Source: RGIG3528 sp964653855 (GTDB taxonomy: Bacteria > Bacillota > Clostridia > Lachnospirales > Lachnospiraceae). From it: a DNA stretch of 26,685 bases. A program made the translations under genes and the position numbers. Below are positions 15,148 to 22,301 of the stretch, in pieces; the first letter of the stretch is position 1, and every line of letters begins with the position of its first letter. The notes beneath the pieces were generated by a model, which was not told the DNA's origin, did not search any database, and was given only the letters and a program-made list of their open reading frames with translations. The stretch lies in contig CAZZFV010000029.1 of NCBI GenBank assembly GCA_964653855.1, forward strand, positions 1-26,685, written 5' to 3'.

Positions 15148-15472
15148 TTATTATTTTATGCATCCTTGCCAAATGCAAAAACGCACTTTCTATTTCACCA
15201 AAGCTTTTCCCCTTGGCGCTCACACGCGCCACCACTACAATGTCCCAACCGCTATGGAACTTCTCATCATTTAAACGAAAGCTTTCTCTTAACAGTCTGG
15301 CGATTCTGTGCCTTACTACACTGTTACCGACCTTTTTGCCGGCGGAGATGCCAAGTCGGTTATACCCATATTCATTTCTCAAAACATACATCACAAGATA
15401 CTTGTTCGCAAAACTCTTTCCGTTTTTGTAAACAAGCTGAAAATCCGAATTTTTCTTAATTGACTCCGCCAA
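15125..15472 (-). CDS. rnpA: Ribonuclease P protein component
   Basis: The 115-residue basic protein is the protein subunit of RNase P, which matures tRNA 5' ends. It shows FQLVYKNGKSFANKYLVMYVL, RLGISAGKKVGNSVVRHRIARLLRE (the RNA-binding signature) and DIVVVARVSA. The apparent start is TTG at 15470-15472. No in-frame ATG lies upstream before the TAA at 15485-15487, and the Shine-Dalgarno is weak (GGG). A small palindrome (15483-15496) directly before the start could affect initiation. It is unusually far (233 bases) from rpmH. Confidence 0.95.
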   Translation of the reverse strand: MAESIKKNSDFQLVYKNGKSFANKYLVMYVLRNEYGYNRLGISAGKKVGNSVVRHRIARLLRESFRLNDEKFHSGWDIVVVARVSAKGKSFGEIESAFLHLARMHKIINDEKDIY

Positions 15473-15482
15473 TTTTTTTACC

Positions 15483-15524
15483 CGTTAATTTTAACGAAAA
15501 TCTCATACGTTCTTAAAAAAGAAC
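15483..15524 (-). promoter_or_regulatory. Two small palindromes in the rnpA leader
   Basis: CGTTAA and TTAACG (15483-15496) form a hairpin with a two-base loop about 10 bases before the rnpA start. GTTCTT and AAGAAC (15509-15524) form another with a four-base loop. Neither carries a clear terminator tract. They may shape rnpA mRNA or be chance AT-rich structure. Confidence 0.3.
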
Positions 15525-15554
15525 CCGTGTCATGCATAAAAGTCGATATGTTTT

Positions 15555-15622
15555 ACCTTAAACCGGTATTTACCTTAAATCGGTATACTTCTCAAATCGG
15601 CATAAATCTCAAATCGGCTTTT
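15555..15622. repeat. 17-bp degenerate tandem repeat between rpmH and rnpA
   Basis: Four 17-base units follow one another (15555-15571, 15572-15588, 15589-15605, 15606-15622), each containing CAAATCGG or a variant such as TAAACCGG or TAAATCGG at the same phase. The array makes up much of the long rpmH-rnpA spacer. Confidence 0.75.
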
Positions 15623-15672
15623 ATACATTTTGGTGACTTCTGATAGAGCCTTACATGTTTACATAGAAGAAA

Positions 15673-15693
15673 GGGTCACATTTAATGCGACCC
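15673..15693 (-). terminator. Hairpin downstream of rpmH, likely weak terminator
   Basis: On the minus strand GGGTCGCAT pairs with ATGTGACCC (one G-T pair) around a three-base loop, then TTTCTTCT follows. It lies 12 bases after the rpmH stop. It would partly uncouple abundant L34 mRNA from rnpA. Confidence 0.6.
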
Positions 15694-15705
15694 GACATTC
15701 TACCG

Positions 15706-15843
15706 TTAAACTGCTATATTGTGTCTGCCCTTTGCTCTTCTTAAAGATAAAACCTTTCTTCCGCCGGCAGTACTCATTCTTGCACGGAAACCGTGAACAA
15801 CGGCTCTCTGTCTCTTCTTGGGCTGAAATGTCATTTTTGCCAT
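15706..15843 (-). CDS. rpmH: 50S ribosomal protein L34
   Basis: A 45-residue, highly basic protein reads MAKMTFQPKKRQR, then HGFRARMSTAGGRKVL and RRAKGRHNIAV. This is the L34 family pattern (PKKRQR, HGFR-RM-T-GGR-VL). The start at 15843 has AGGAGG nine bases upstream. An internal ATG at 15834 gives the shorter MTFQ form. It is the first gene of the leftward ribosome/RNA cluster and has its own strong promoter at 15939-15967. Longer frames overlapping it on both strands are spurious. Confidence 0.97.
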   Translation of the reverse strand: MAKMTFQPKKRQRAVVHGFRARMSTAGGRKVLSLRRAKGRHNIAV

Positions 15844-15938
15844 CTCCGAACACCTCCTTGTTTGATAATCTATATCTTCATGTCAGATACATTTAAAACC
15901 TGTGCCGCAAAAAAACGGCAAATAATTACGCGAAAGCC

Positions 15939-15967
15939 ATTATAATAAAAATAAATCTGTTAGTCAA
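15939..15967 (-). promoter_or_regulatory. Strong promoter for rpmH
   Basis: On the minus strand TTGACT (15962-15967), a 17-base spacer and a perfect TATAAT (15939-15944) are seen. The leader of about 90 bases includes a small GCCG/CGGC hairpin with an A/T loop (15904-15919). The region 15844-16191 contains this promoter, the dnaA promoter and inverted repeats, but no gene. Confidence 0.85.
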
Positions 15968-16002
15968 GGTATTTTTTTTTATAAAAGTGTTTTTAAAAGT
16001 AC

Positions 16003-16053
16003 GGAAGGTACGAAGCAGCAGACTTTTATACATTTACGTTTTGTGTACCTTCC
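16003..16053. promoter_or_regulatory. Inverted repeat between the rpmH and dnaA promoters
   Basis: GGAAGGTAC (16003-16011) and GTACCTTCC (16045-16053) form a perfect 9-bp inverted repeat separated by 33 bases. It lies about 20 bases upstream of the dnaA -35 box, where a regulator could bind. No DnaA box with one or no mismatch is seen in this upstream spacer. Confidence 0.4.
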
Positions 16054-16075
16054 CTTACATTTTTTCCTTGTATAA

Positions 16076-16104
16076 TTGAAAATTACCCATTTTTCTGTTA
16101 TAAT
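16076..16104 (+). promoter_or_regulatory. Promoter for dnaA
   Basis: TTGAAA (16076-16081), a 17-base spacer and a perfect TATAAT (16099-16104) form a strong vegetative promoter. The start site near 16111 gives a leader of about 80 bases. Confidence 0.85.
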
Positions 16105-16124
16105 CATTTTTGTATGCTGTGCAC

Positions 16125-16156
16125 GTTTTAAAGCCCGATTTTGGGCATTTTAAAAC
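16125..16156 (+). promoter_or_regulatory. Stem-loop in the dnaA leader
   Basis: GTTTTAAAGCCC (16125-16136) pairs with GGGCATTTTAAAAC (16143-16156) with a two-base bulge and a six-base loop. It starts about 15 bases after the predicted start site and ends about 35 bases before the dnaA ATG. It could tune dnaA mRNA stability or transcription. Confidence 0.5.
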
Positions 16157-16191
16157 TCACAAGCCAAATTTTTATCTTTTAGGGTGAAGCA

Positions 16192-17544
16192 ATGGAAAAC
16201 GTCATTATACAAAAATGGAACGATATTTTGTCATTTATGAAAGAAGAATATTCTATTACGGATGTCGCTTTCCGCACATGGCTTCTTCCTTTGTCCGTTT
16301 ATGATATTTCCGACGATACCGTTGTCATCATGATCGACGATTCAAGAATCGGTCCCACAAGTCTCGATTTTATAAAAAATAAATATGAGCCTTACCTCCG
16401 TACCGCAATCGCCGAGTTTACCGGTATCGATTACAATATCGAGTTTGAGCTTAAAAGCCGCTTAAACGATCTTAAGGCCACTCCTTTAAACAATAAATTA
16501 AATAACCTTTACGGAACACTCAATCCCAAATATACATTCGACACATTCGTAATCGGTTCAAACAACTCTCTCGCACATGCGGCCGCGGTTGCCGTTTCCG
16601 AAGATCCCGGAAATATTTACAATCCTCTTTTTATTTACGGAGGAGTCGGTCTCGGAAAAACACACCTTATGCAGGCGATTGCACATCATATCCTCGAAAC
16701 CGACAAAAACAAGCAGGTTGTTTATGTAACTTCCGAAACTTTCACAAACGACCTCGTTCATTCGATAAAAAACAAAACTAACGACGAATTCAGAAACAAA
16801 TACAGAAATGCTGATGTCCTTTTGATCGACGATATTCAATTTATCATCAGCCGTGCATCCACACAGGAAGAATTTTTCCACACCTTCAATGCTCTCATAA
16901 ACGCAAACAAGGCGATCATAATTTCTTCCGACAGACCTCCGAAGGAAATGACAAACCTTGCCGAAAGACTGACATCCCGTTTTGCGCAAGGAATGACGGT
17001 CGACATCGGTGCTCCGGATTACGAAACAAGACTTTCCATTCTCATAAAGAGAACCGAAGACAACGCAATAAACATCGACGATTCGATTTTGCAATTCATC
17101 GCCGAAAAAGTTACGGCAAACGTTCGTATACTTGCGGCTTCGCTTGACAAGGTGATTGCTCTTTCACGTCTCAAAAAGAAGGAAATCACGATGGAACTTG
17201 CCGTCGAAGCAATTCATGATTACATCGACGACACCACACCCGGCAAACGTCCGCTTACGGTTCAGACAATCGTTGACGTTGTGGCGGATCACTTTGAGCT
17301 TACTTCGCAAAATATCATTTCAAAAAACAAATCCGCAAAGATTTCTTACGCAAGACACATTGCGGTTTACATTTGCCGAACCGAGCTCAACATGACACAA
17401 AAAGACATCGGCGTCGCTTTCGGCGGAAGAGATCACGCAACGATAATAAACAGCATCAACTATGTCGAAAAGAATTTGAAGACCGATCCCGGTTTAAGCG
17501 AGGATATCAATATCATAATTAAGAAGATAAATTCTTACAGATAG
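16192..17544 (+). CDS. dnaA: Chromosomal replication initiator protein DnaA
   Basis: The 450-residue AAA+ protein binds DnaA boxes and opens the origin. Domain I (about 1-80) begins with a DILSFMKEEYS helix and TWLLPL. The AAA+ domain has Walker A GGVGLGKTH (150-158) and Walker B LLIDDIQF (210-217). The DNA-binding domain IV carries the signature GGRDHATIINSINY near the C terminus. Two motifs differ from the family consensus: SRASTQEEFFHTFN where GKE-TQEEFFHTFN is usual, and NVRILAASL where NVRELEGAL is usual. The sensor-2 Arg (about 312) is retained. The frame is intact, so this looks like divergence rather than an error. The Shine-Dalgarno AGGGTG precedes the ATG, and the gene is followed by the oriC spacer and dnaN. 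Confidence 0.98.
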   Translation: MENVIIQKWNDILSFMKEEYSITDVAFRTWLLPLSVYDISDDTVVIMIDDSRIGPTSLDFIKNKYEPYLRTAIAEFTGIDYNIEFELKSRLNDLKATPLNNKLNNLYGTLNPKYTFDTFVIGSNNSLAHAAAVAVSEDPGNIYNPLFIYGGVGLGKTHLMQAIAHHILETDKNKQVVYVTSETFTNDLVHSIKNKTNDEFRNKYRNADVLLIDDIQFIISRASTQEEFFHTFNALINANKAIIISSDRPPKEMTNLAERLTSRFAQGMTVDIGAPDYETRLSILIKRTEDNAINIDDSILQFIAEKVTANVRILAASLDKVIALSRLKKKEITMELAVEAIHDYIDDTTPGKRPLTVQTIVDVVADHFELTSQNIISKNKSAKISYARHIAVYICRTELNMTQKDIGVAFGGRDHATIINSINYVEKNLKTDPGLSEDINIIIKKINSYR

Positions 17545-17556
17545 TTATAAATAAAG

Positions 17557-17565
17557 TTATCCACA
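17557..17565 (+). promoter_or_regulatory. DnaA box 1
   Basis: TTATCCACA matches the consensus exactly, 12 bases after the dnaA stop codon. Confidence 0.9.
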
Positions 17566-17703
17566 TTATAAACATCGGTCAACATTTTCCCATATAAAGC
17601 CTCTTAGTGGAATCTGTTAACACCGATATCAACATATGGTGGTAAATAACTTTTATAAGGTGCAAATAAAACACTATTATAATAGGAAGAAACTCATACC
17701 AAG

Positions 17704-17712
17704 TTATCCACA
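17704..17712 (+). promoter_or_regulatory. DnaA box 2
   Basis: TTATCCACA matches the consensus exactly. A diverged minus-strand box (17716-17724) follows four bases later. Confidence 0.9.
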
Positions 17713-17825
17713 TTTTGTTAATAACCTATGTTAACAAAACGTTGATTTAAACCGTTTTTCCAAAATTCAAATTGAAACAAAAATCAAAAAAATTGAAATT
17801 AAATCACAAGATTTGATTTGTTTAC

Positions 17826-17846
17826 ATTCATAAACTTTTTATGAAT
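17826..17846. promoter_or_regulatory. Inverted repeat within oriC
   Basis: ATTCATAAA and TTTATGAAT (17826-17834 and 17838-17846) form a 9-bp palindrome with a three-base centre. It could be a protein binding site or an easily melted structure. Its role is unknown. Confidence 0.4.
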
Positions 17847-17902
17847 ACGGATATTAACACATAAAAACCTTTGAGTTTTGGGCTTTAAAAAGAGATTTCA
17901 AC

Positions 17903-17930
17903 ATTTTCACATCGTCTATTACTATTACTA
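17903..17930. promoter_or_regulatory. Candidate DnaA-trio unwinding element
   Basis: The plus strand reads CTATTACTATTACTA at 17916-17930. Its complement, read 3' to 5', is GAT AAT GAT AAT GAT: five consecutive triplets fitting the DnaA-trio consensus 3'-[G/A]A[T/A]-5'. A diverged DnaA box, ATTTTCACA (17903-17911), lies four bases to the left, and AT-rich sequence follows to the right. Order and polarity match the published Bacillus unwinding system, though the spacer TCGT is shorter and less GC-rich than I would expect. Confidence 0.7.
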
Positions 17931-17964
17931 AAATAATAAATTAAAAGAATAAGGAGAACCGGCA

Positions 17965-19074
17965 ATGAAAATCATCTGCAACAAATCGGATATTATGAAC
18001 GGAGTAAACATTTCACTTCGTGCTGTTCCCGGAAAAACAACAATGCCAATACTTGACTGTATTGTAATAAGAGCAAATGCTCAAAATATCAAATTTATCA
18101 CAAACGATATGGAAATTGCGATAGAGACGATTGTTAACGGTACCGTGGTAGACGAAGGAAGCGTTGCGATAAATGCAAAGATCTTTGCTGAAATCGTGCG
18201 TAAGCTTCCCGACAGTGACATAACAATCGAAACAACCAATTATTACATGACAACAATCACGTGCGAAAAGCTTGAGTTCACGATAAGCACAAAGAGTGAC
18301 GAAGAATTTCCCGCAATTCCTTATGTCGAAAAAAAGGATGCGATTGTCATGTCGCAATTTTCGTTAAAGGAAATAATAAGGCAGACGGTATTTTGTATTT
18401 CGGATAACGAGAGCCAGAAGCTCATGACCGGTGAATTGTTCGAAGTAAACGGCGACGAATTCAGGGTTGTTGCGCTTGACGGTCACAGAGTTGCACTTCG
18501 CAAAATTCATTTGAAAGAAAAATATAAATATACAAAGGCAATAATTCCCGGAAAAACATTGAACGAAATAGTAAAAATTCTTTCGGGAGAAGTAAACGAC
18601 AACGTTTCGATTTATTTTACGACAAACTATGTTTTGTTTGAGTTTAAGAACACGATTGTGCTCTCCCGTCTCATCGAAGGCGAATATTACAAAATAAATC
18701 AAATGATTTCCGGAGAATACGAAACAAAATTAAAGGTTAACCGCAGGGAATTCACGGACAGTATCGACAGATCCACATTACTCATCCGTGAAACCGACAA
18801 AAAGCCTATAATCCTTGATATAAAGGATTTCAACATGAACCTTAAGGTAAATTCACAAATCGGTTCAATGAATGAGGACATCGAAATCAACAAAGAGGGA
18901 AAAGATATTGCGATAGGCTTTAATCCGAAGTTTTTGCTTGATGTCTTAAGAGTTATCGACGACGAAGAATTATATATATACATGACAAATTCAAAGGCGC
19001 CTTGTTTCATAAAAAACAACGACGACACGTATATATATCTTGTTTTACCTATTAATTTCAATTCGATGAGGTAA
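17965..19074 (+). CDS. dnaN: DNA polymerase III subunit beta (sliding clamp)
   Basis: The 369-residue protein is the beta clamp that tethers replicative polymerase to DNA. It has the three-domain clamp layout, opening with a dnaN-like ISLRAVPGKTTMPILDCIVI and ending YIYLVLPINFNSMR (family consensus LP...R). Internal family features are VALDGHRVALR and VNRREFTDSIDRSTLLI. AAGGAG lies nine bases before the ATG. It directly follows the unwinding element and leads the dnaN-yaaA-recF-gyrB-gyrA series. No convincing promoter was found between oriC and the ATG. Confidence 0.97.
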   Translation: MKIICNKSDIMNGVNISLRAVPGKTTMPILDCIVIRANAQNIKFITNDMEIAIETIVNGTVVDEGSVAINAKIFAEIVRKLPDSDITIETTNYYMTTITCEKLEFTISTKSDEEFPAIPYVEKKDAIVMSQFSLKEIIRQTVFCISDNESQKLMTGELFEVNGDEFRVVALDGHRVALRKIHLKEKYKYTKAIIPGKTLNEIVKILSGEVNDNVSIYFTTNYVLFEFKNTIVLSRLIEGEYYKINQMISGEYETKLKVNRREFTDSIDRSTLLIRETDKKPIILDIKDFNMNLKVNSQIGSMNEDIEINKEGKDIAIGFNPKFLLDVLRVIDDEELYIYMTNSKAPCFIKNNDDTYIYLVLPINFNSMR

Positions 19075-19078
19075 AGAA

Positions 19079-19288
19079 ATGGAAGTTATTACTTTAAGAG
19101 ACGAGTATATAAAGCTTGGACAGGCGCTTAAGGCTGCGGGACTTGTTGACAGCGGGGTTGACGCAAAATATGAAATTTTGGACGGAAAAGTGAGTGTTAA
19201 CGGGAGCGTTGAATTACAGCGCGGCAAAAAGCTCTATGACGGTGATATCGTAAGTTACAACGGCAAGGAAATAAAAATACAAAAATGA
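19079..19288 (+). CDS. yaaA: S4 domain protein YaaA (RlbA)
   Basis: The 69-residue protein is almost entirely one S4 RNA-binding domain: YIKLGQALKAAGLVDSG, then VSVNGSVELQRGKKLYDGD. The family sits between dnaN and recF in Firmicutes and is linked to ribosome assembly. The ATG follows the dnaN stop by four bases, with GAGG lying in the dnaN end. It overlaps recF by four bases (ATGA). Both facts point to coupled translation. Confidence 0.95.
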   Translation: MEVITLRDEYIKLGQALKAAGLVDSGVDAKYEILDGKVSVNGSVELQRGKKLYDGDIVSYNGKEIKIQK

Positions 19289-20367
19289 TCGTAGAAAAGC
19301 TGGAACTTAAAAACTTCAGAAATTACGAAAATTTATCGATCGATTTTTCGGATAACGTAAATATCATTTACGGTGACAATGCCCAGGGAAAAACAAACAT
19401 AATCGAAGGAATATATTTATGTTCCACGACAAGATCGCATAAGGGAAGTAAAGACCGTGACATGATAAAAATAGGCTCTGATGCCGCAAATCTCAAGATG
19501 TACTTAAAGAAAGACACATTTAATTACAAATTTGAGATTATCCTAAATAAAAATGCCAAGAAAAACATTTTTATAAACGGCACTCCCATAAAAAGAGCCG
19601 CAGATTTGTACGGTATCGCAAATATTGTTTTGTTTTCGCCGGAAGATTTGAACATGATAAAAAACGGACCGGCGGAACGACGCAAGTTTATGGATGCGGA
19701 GCTTTGCCAAATAAACAGGCTTTATTTTAAGTATCTCGCAAAATATAACAAGATTCTTGATGAGAGAAACGAGCTTTTAAAAAAAATGAACGGCGATGCG
19801 AATGCGGAAGACACACTTTTCGTGTGGGACAGGCAATTGATTGAAGCGGGTTCGTTTATCATAAAAGAACGCGAAAATTTTATTAATGAGTTAAACGAAA
19901 TAATTTTGGGAATACATGAGCAAATTTCGGGCGGTAAGGAAAATTTGGTAATAAAATATGTTCCTAACGTAAGCTATGACGGTTTTTCGGAAACTCTCAA
20001 AAAAAATCTCGGTAAGGATTTATACAATAAAACAACATCCGTCGGACCTCACAGGGACGATATAGAATTTTATATAAAAGACAAAAACGTGCGAGTTTAC
20101 GGTTCCCAAGGTCAGCAGCGTACGGTTGCGTTATCTTTAAAGCTTTCCGAAATAGAGCTTGTTAAAAGAAAAATAGGAGAAAATCCGATACTTTTGCTTG
20201 ATGACGTGTTGTCGGAGCTTGACAGAACGAGGCAGCAGTCGCTCCTAAATTTTATCGAAGGGATACAAACGATAATTACCTGTACCGGCCTTGAAGAATT
20301 TGTGGGATACAGAATAAATCAAAATACACTTTTCAAAGTTAAAAACGGCGAAATAGAAAAAATATAA
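19285..20367 (+). CDS. recF: DNA replication and repair protein RecF
   Basis: The 360-residue SMC-like ATPase loads RecA at gaps with RecO and RecR. Walker A is GDNAQGKT (30-37) within NIIYGDNAQGKTNIIEGIYL. The ABC signature region reads GSQGQQRTVALSLKLSE and Walker B reads ILLLDDVLSELD. VGPHRDDI is also present. Length is normal. It overlaps yaaA by four bases and ends 11 bases before gyrB. Confidence 0.97.
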   Translation: MIVEKLELKNFRNYENLSIDFSDNVNIIYGDNAQGKTNIIEGIYLCSTTRSHKGSKDRDMIKIGSDAANLKMYLKKDTFNYKFEIILNKNAKKNIFINGTPIKRAADLYGIANIVLFSPEDLNMIKNGPAERRKFMDAELCQINRLYFKYLAKYNKILDERNELLKKMNGDANAEDTLFVWDRQLIEAGSFIIKERENFINELNEIILGIHEQISGGKENLVIKYVPNVSYDGFSETLKKNLGKDLYNKTTSVGPHRDDIEFYIKDKNVRVYGSQGQQRTVALSLKLSEIELVKRKIGENPILLLDDVLSELDRTRQQSLLNFIEGIQTIITCTGLEEFVGYRINQNTLFKVKNGEIEKI

Positions 20368-20378
20368 CGGAGGAAATT

Positions 20379-22289
20379 ATGAGCACCGAATATGGAGCCG
20401 ATCAAATTCAAATACTTGAAGGACTTGAAGCAGTAAGAAGAAGACCCGGAATGTATATCGGAAGTACGTCGCTTCGCGGACTTCACCATCTTGTATATGA
20501 AATTGTGGACAATGCAATCGATGAGGCGTTGGCGGGATATTGCACGGAGATTTTTGTTACGATTCATCCGGACAATTCCGTAACGGTAGTCGATAACGGA
20601 CGAGGAATTCCCGTTGCGATAAATTCAAAAAAGGGAATATCTTCTCTTGAAGTTGTATTTACCATACTTCATGCGGGCGGAAAATTCGGCGGCGGAGGAT
20701 ATAAGGTTTCGGGCGGACTTCACGGTGTAGGCGCATCCGTTGTTAACGCTCTTTCCGAATGGCTCGAAGTTTATGTCGACCTTGACGGAAAAAGATATTT
20801 TCAGCGTTACGAGCGCGGAAAGGCTGTTGAGCGCGTTAAGGAGGTCGGTGATTCAAACAGAACCGGCACAACCGTTACATTTTTGCCCGACAAGGAAATT
20901 TTTGAAGATACCGTATTTGATTTTGATACATTAAAGCAGCGTCTTCGTGAAATGGCATTCCTCACAAAGGGCATAAAAATTACGTTTACGGACGAAAGGG
21001 AAGAAAACAAATCCGAAGTTTACCACTATGAAGGCGGTATCAAGGAATATGTTTCCTATCTCAATACCGGAAAAACCGTTCTCTATCCCAACGTAATTTA
21101 TTGCGAAGGCACAAAAAAGGATGTTTATGTCGAAGTTGCCATGCAGCACAACAACGGATATACGGAAGGCTGCTACAGCTTTGTAAACAACATAACCACA
21201 CCCGAAGGCGGAACACACTTTACCGGATTTAAAAATGCTCTTGTAAGTGTATGCAACGATTATGCTTTCAAGATGAAATATATCAAAAAAGAAGAAGATA
21301 AGCTGATCGGCGAAGACATAAGAGAAGGTCTCACCGCAATTATCAGCATAAAAATCGAAGAGCCTCAATTTGAAGGTCAGACAAAGCAAAAGCTCGGAAA
21401 TTCGGTTGCGAGGGCGGCCGTTGAAGGCGTTGTGAAGGAAGCTCTCGAAATTTATTTTGAGCAGAATCCCGATGTCGCAAAAATAATTTGCGAAAAGGCA
21501 TCTCTTGCGCAAAAAGCTCGTGAAGCCGCACGCCGTGCAAAGGAAACCGCAAGAAAATCCGTGCTTGATGCGGGCGGACTTCCGGGAAAACTTGCCGATT
21601 GCTCCGACAAAAATCCCGAACATTGCGAAATATACATAGTCGAGGGAAACTCCGCCGGCGGCTCGGCAAAGGACGCAAGGTCCCGTGCAACGCAGGCGAT
21701 ACTTCCTCTCCGCGGTAAAATTTTGAACGTTGAAAAGGCAAGACTCGACAGAATACTCGAAAATGCCGAAATCCGCACGATGATAACGGCGTTTGGCACG
21801 GGAATCGGCGACGATTTTGATATTTCGAAGCTTCGTTATCACAAGATAATAATAATGACGGATGCCGATGTCGACGGTGCCCATATCGATACTCTCATGC
21901 TTACGTTCCTTTACAGATTTATGCCGGAACTCATAAAGCAGGGCTATGTTTATCTTGCGCAGCCGCCTCTCTACAAGATCGAGAAAAACAAAAAGGCGTG
22001 GTATGCATATTCCGACGAGGAATTAAATAAAATTTTGATCGAAATCGGACGTGACGCAAACAACAGAATCCAGCGTTACAAAGGTCTCGGTGAAATGGAC
22101 GCAACTCAGCTTTGGGAAACCACAATGGATCCTGAACGCAGAATTTTGCTTAAGGTAAACGTAAACGAAGAAACAAGCGGAGAGCTTGATGTCACATTCA
22201 CCACACTTATGGGCGATGACGTTGAGCCGAGACGTAAGTTTATCGAAGAAAACGCAAAATATGTCGAAAACCTTGATTATAACGCATAA
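20379..22289 (+). CDS. gyrB: DNA gyrase subunit B
   Basis: The 636-residue ATPase subunit of gyrase has the GHKL ATP site (EIVDNAIDEALAGYC, VDNGRGIPV, GGLHGVGASVVNALS). A transducer region follows, then the TOPRIM domain with EGNSAGGSAK and DADVDGAHIDTLML, and the C-terminal QRYKGLGEMDA. Residue 424 is Asn (codon AAC at 21648-21650). The family consensus is EGDSAGGSAK, and this residue corresponds to E. coli Asp426, where Asn is a known quinolone-resistance substitution. The metal-binding Glu and the DADVD residues are intact. GGAGG precedes the ATG. gyrA starts 12 bases after the stop. Confidence 0.98.
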   Translation: MSTEYGADQIQILEGLEAVRRRPGMYIGSTSLRGLHHLVYEIVDNAIDEALAGYCTEIFVTIHPDNSVTVVDNGRGIPVAINSKKGISSLEVVFTILHAGGKFGGGGYKVSGGLHGVGASVVNALSEWLEVYVDLDGKRYFQRYERGKAVERVKEVGDSNRTGTTVTFLPDKEIFEDTVFDFDTLKQRLREMAFLTKGIKITFTDEREENKSEVYHYEGGIKEYVSYLNTGKTVLYPNVIYCEGTKKDVYVEVAMQHNNGYTEGCYSFVNNITTPEGGTHFTGFKNALVSVCNDYAFKMKYIKKEEDKLIGEDIREGLTAIISIKIEEPQFEGQTKQKLGNSVARAAVEGVVKEALEIYFEQNPDVAKIICEKASLAQKAREAARRAKETARKSVLDAGGLPGKLADCSDKNPEHCEIYIVEGNSAGGSAKDARSRATQAILPLRGKILNVEKARLDRILENAEIRTMITAFGTGIGDDFDISKLRYHKIIIMTDADVDGAHIDTLMLTFLYRFMPELIKQGYVYLAQPPLYKIEKNKKAWYAYSDEELNKILIEIGRDANNRIQRYKGLGEMDATQLWETTMDPERRILLKVNVNEETSGELDVTFTTLMGDDVEPRRKFIEENAKYVENLDYNA

Positions 22290-22301
22290 AACGAGGAAAA
22301 T

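Larger units (their letters stand above)
17545..17964. other. oriC: Origin of replication (oriC) in the dnaA-dnaN spacer
   Basis: This 420-base AT-rich spacer has no gene. It contains perfect DnaA boxes at 17557-17565 and 17704-17712. Boxes with two mismatches occur at 17566-17574 and, on the minus strand, at 17716-17724. A trio-type unwinding element lies at its dnaN end. This arrangement (boxes, then trios, then dnaN) resembles the Bacillus subtilis unwinding region. Confidence 0.85.

Noticed and set aside
15630..15896. 88-codon plus-strand and 64-codon minus-strand frames around rpmH
   Set aside because: Both overlap the unmistakable 45-codon L34 gene in other frames and lack ribosome sites.
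17678..17683. TATAAT in the oriC spacer as a dnaN promoter
   Set aside because: No acceptable -35 box is found 16-18 bases upstream, and it lies nearly 300 bases before dnaN.
20931..21884. 317-codon minus-strand frame opposite gyrB
   Set aside because: It is antisense to a well-supported gyrB, has a low-complexity Phe/Cys-rich translation and no ribosome site; it is a shadow frame.
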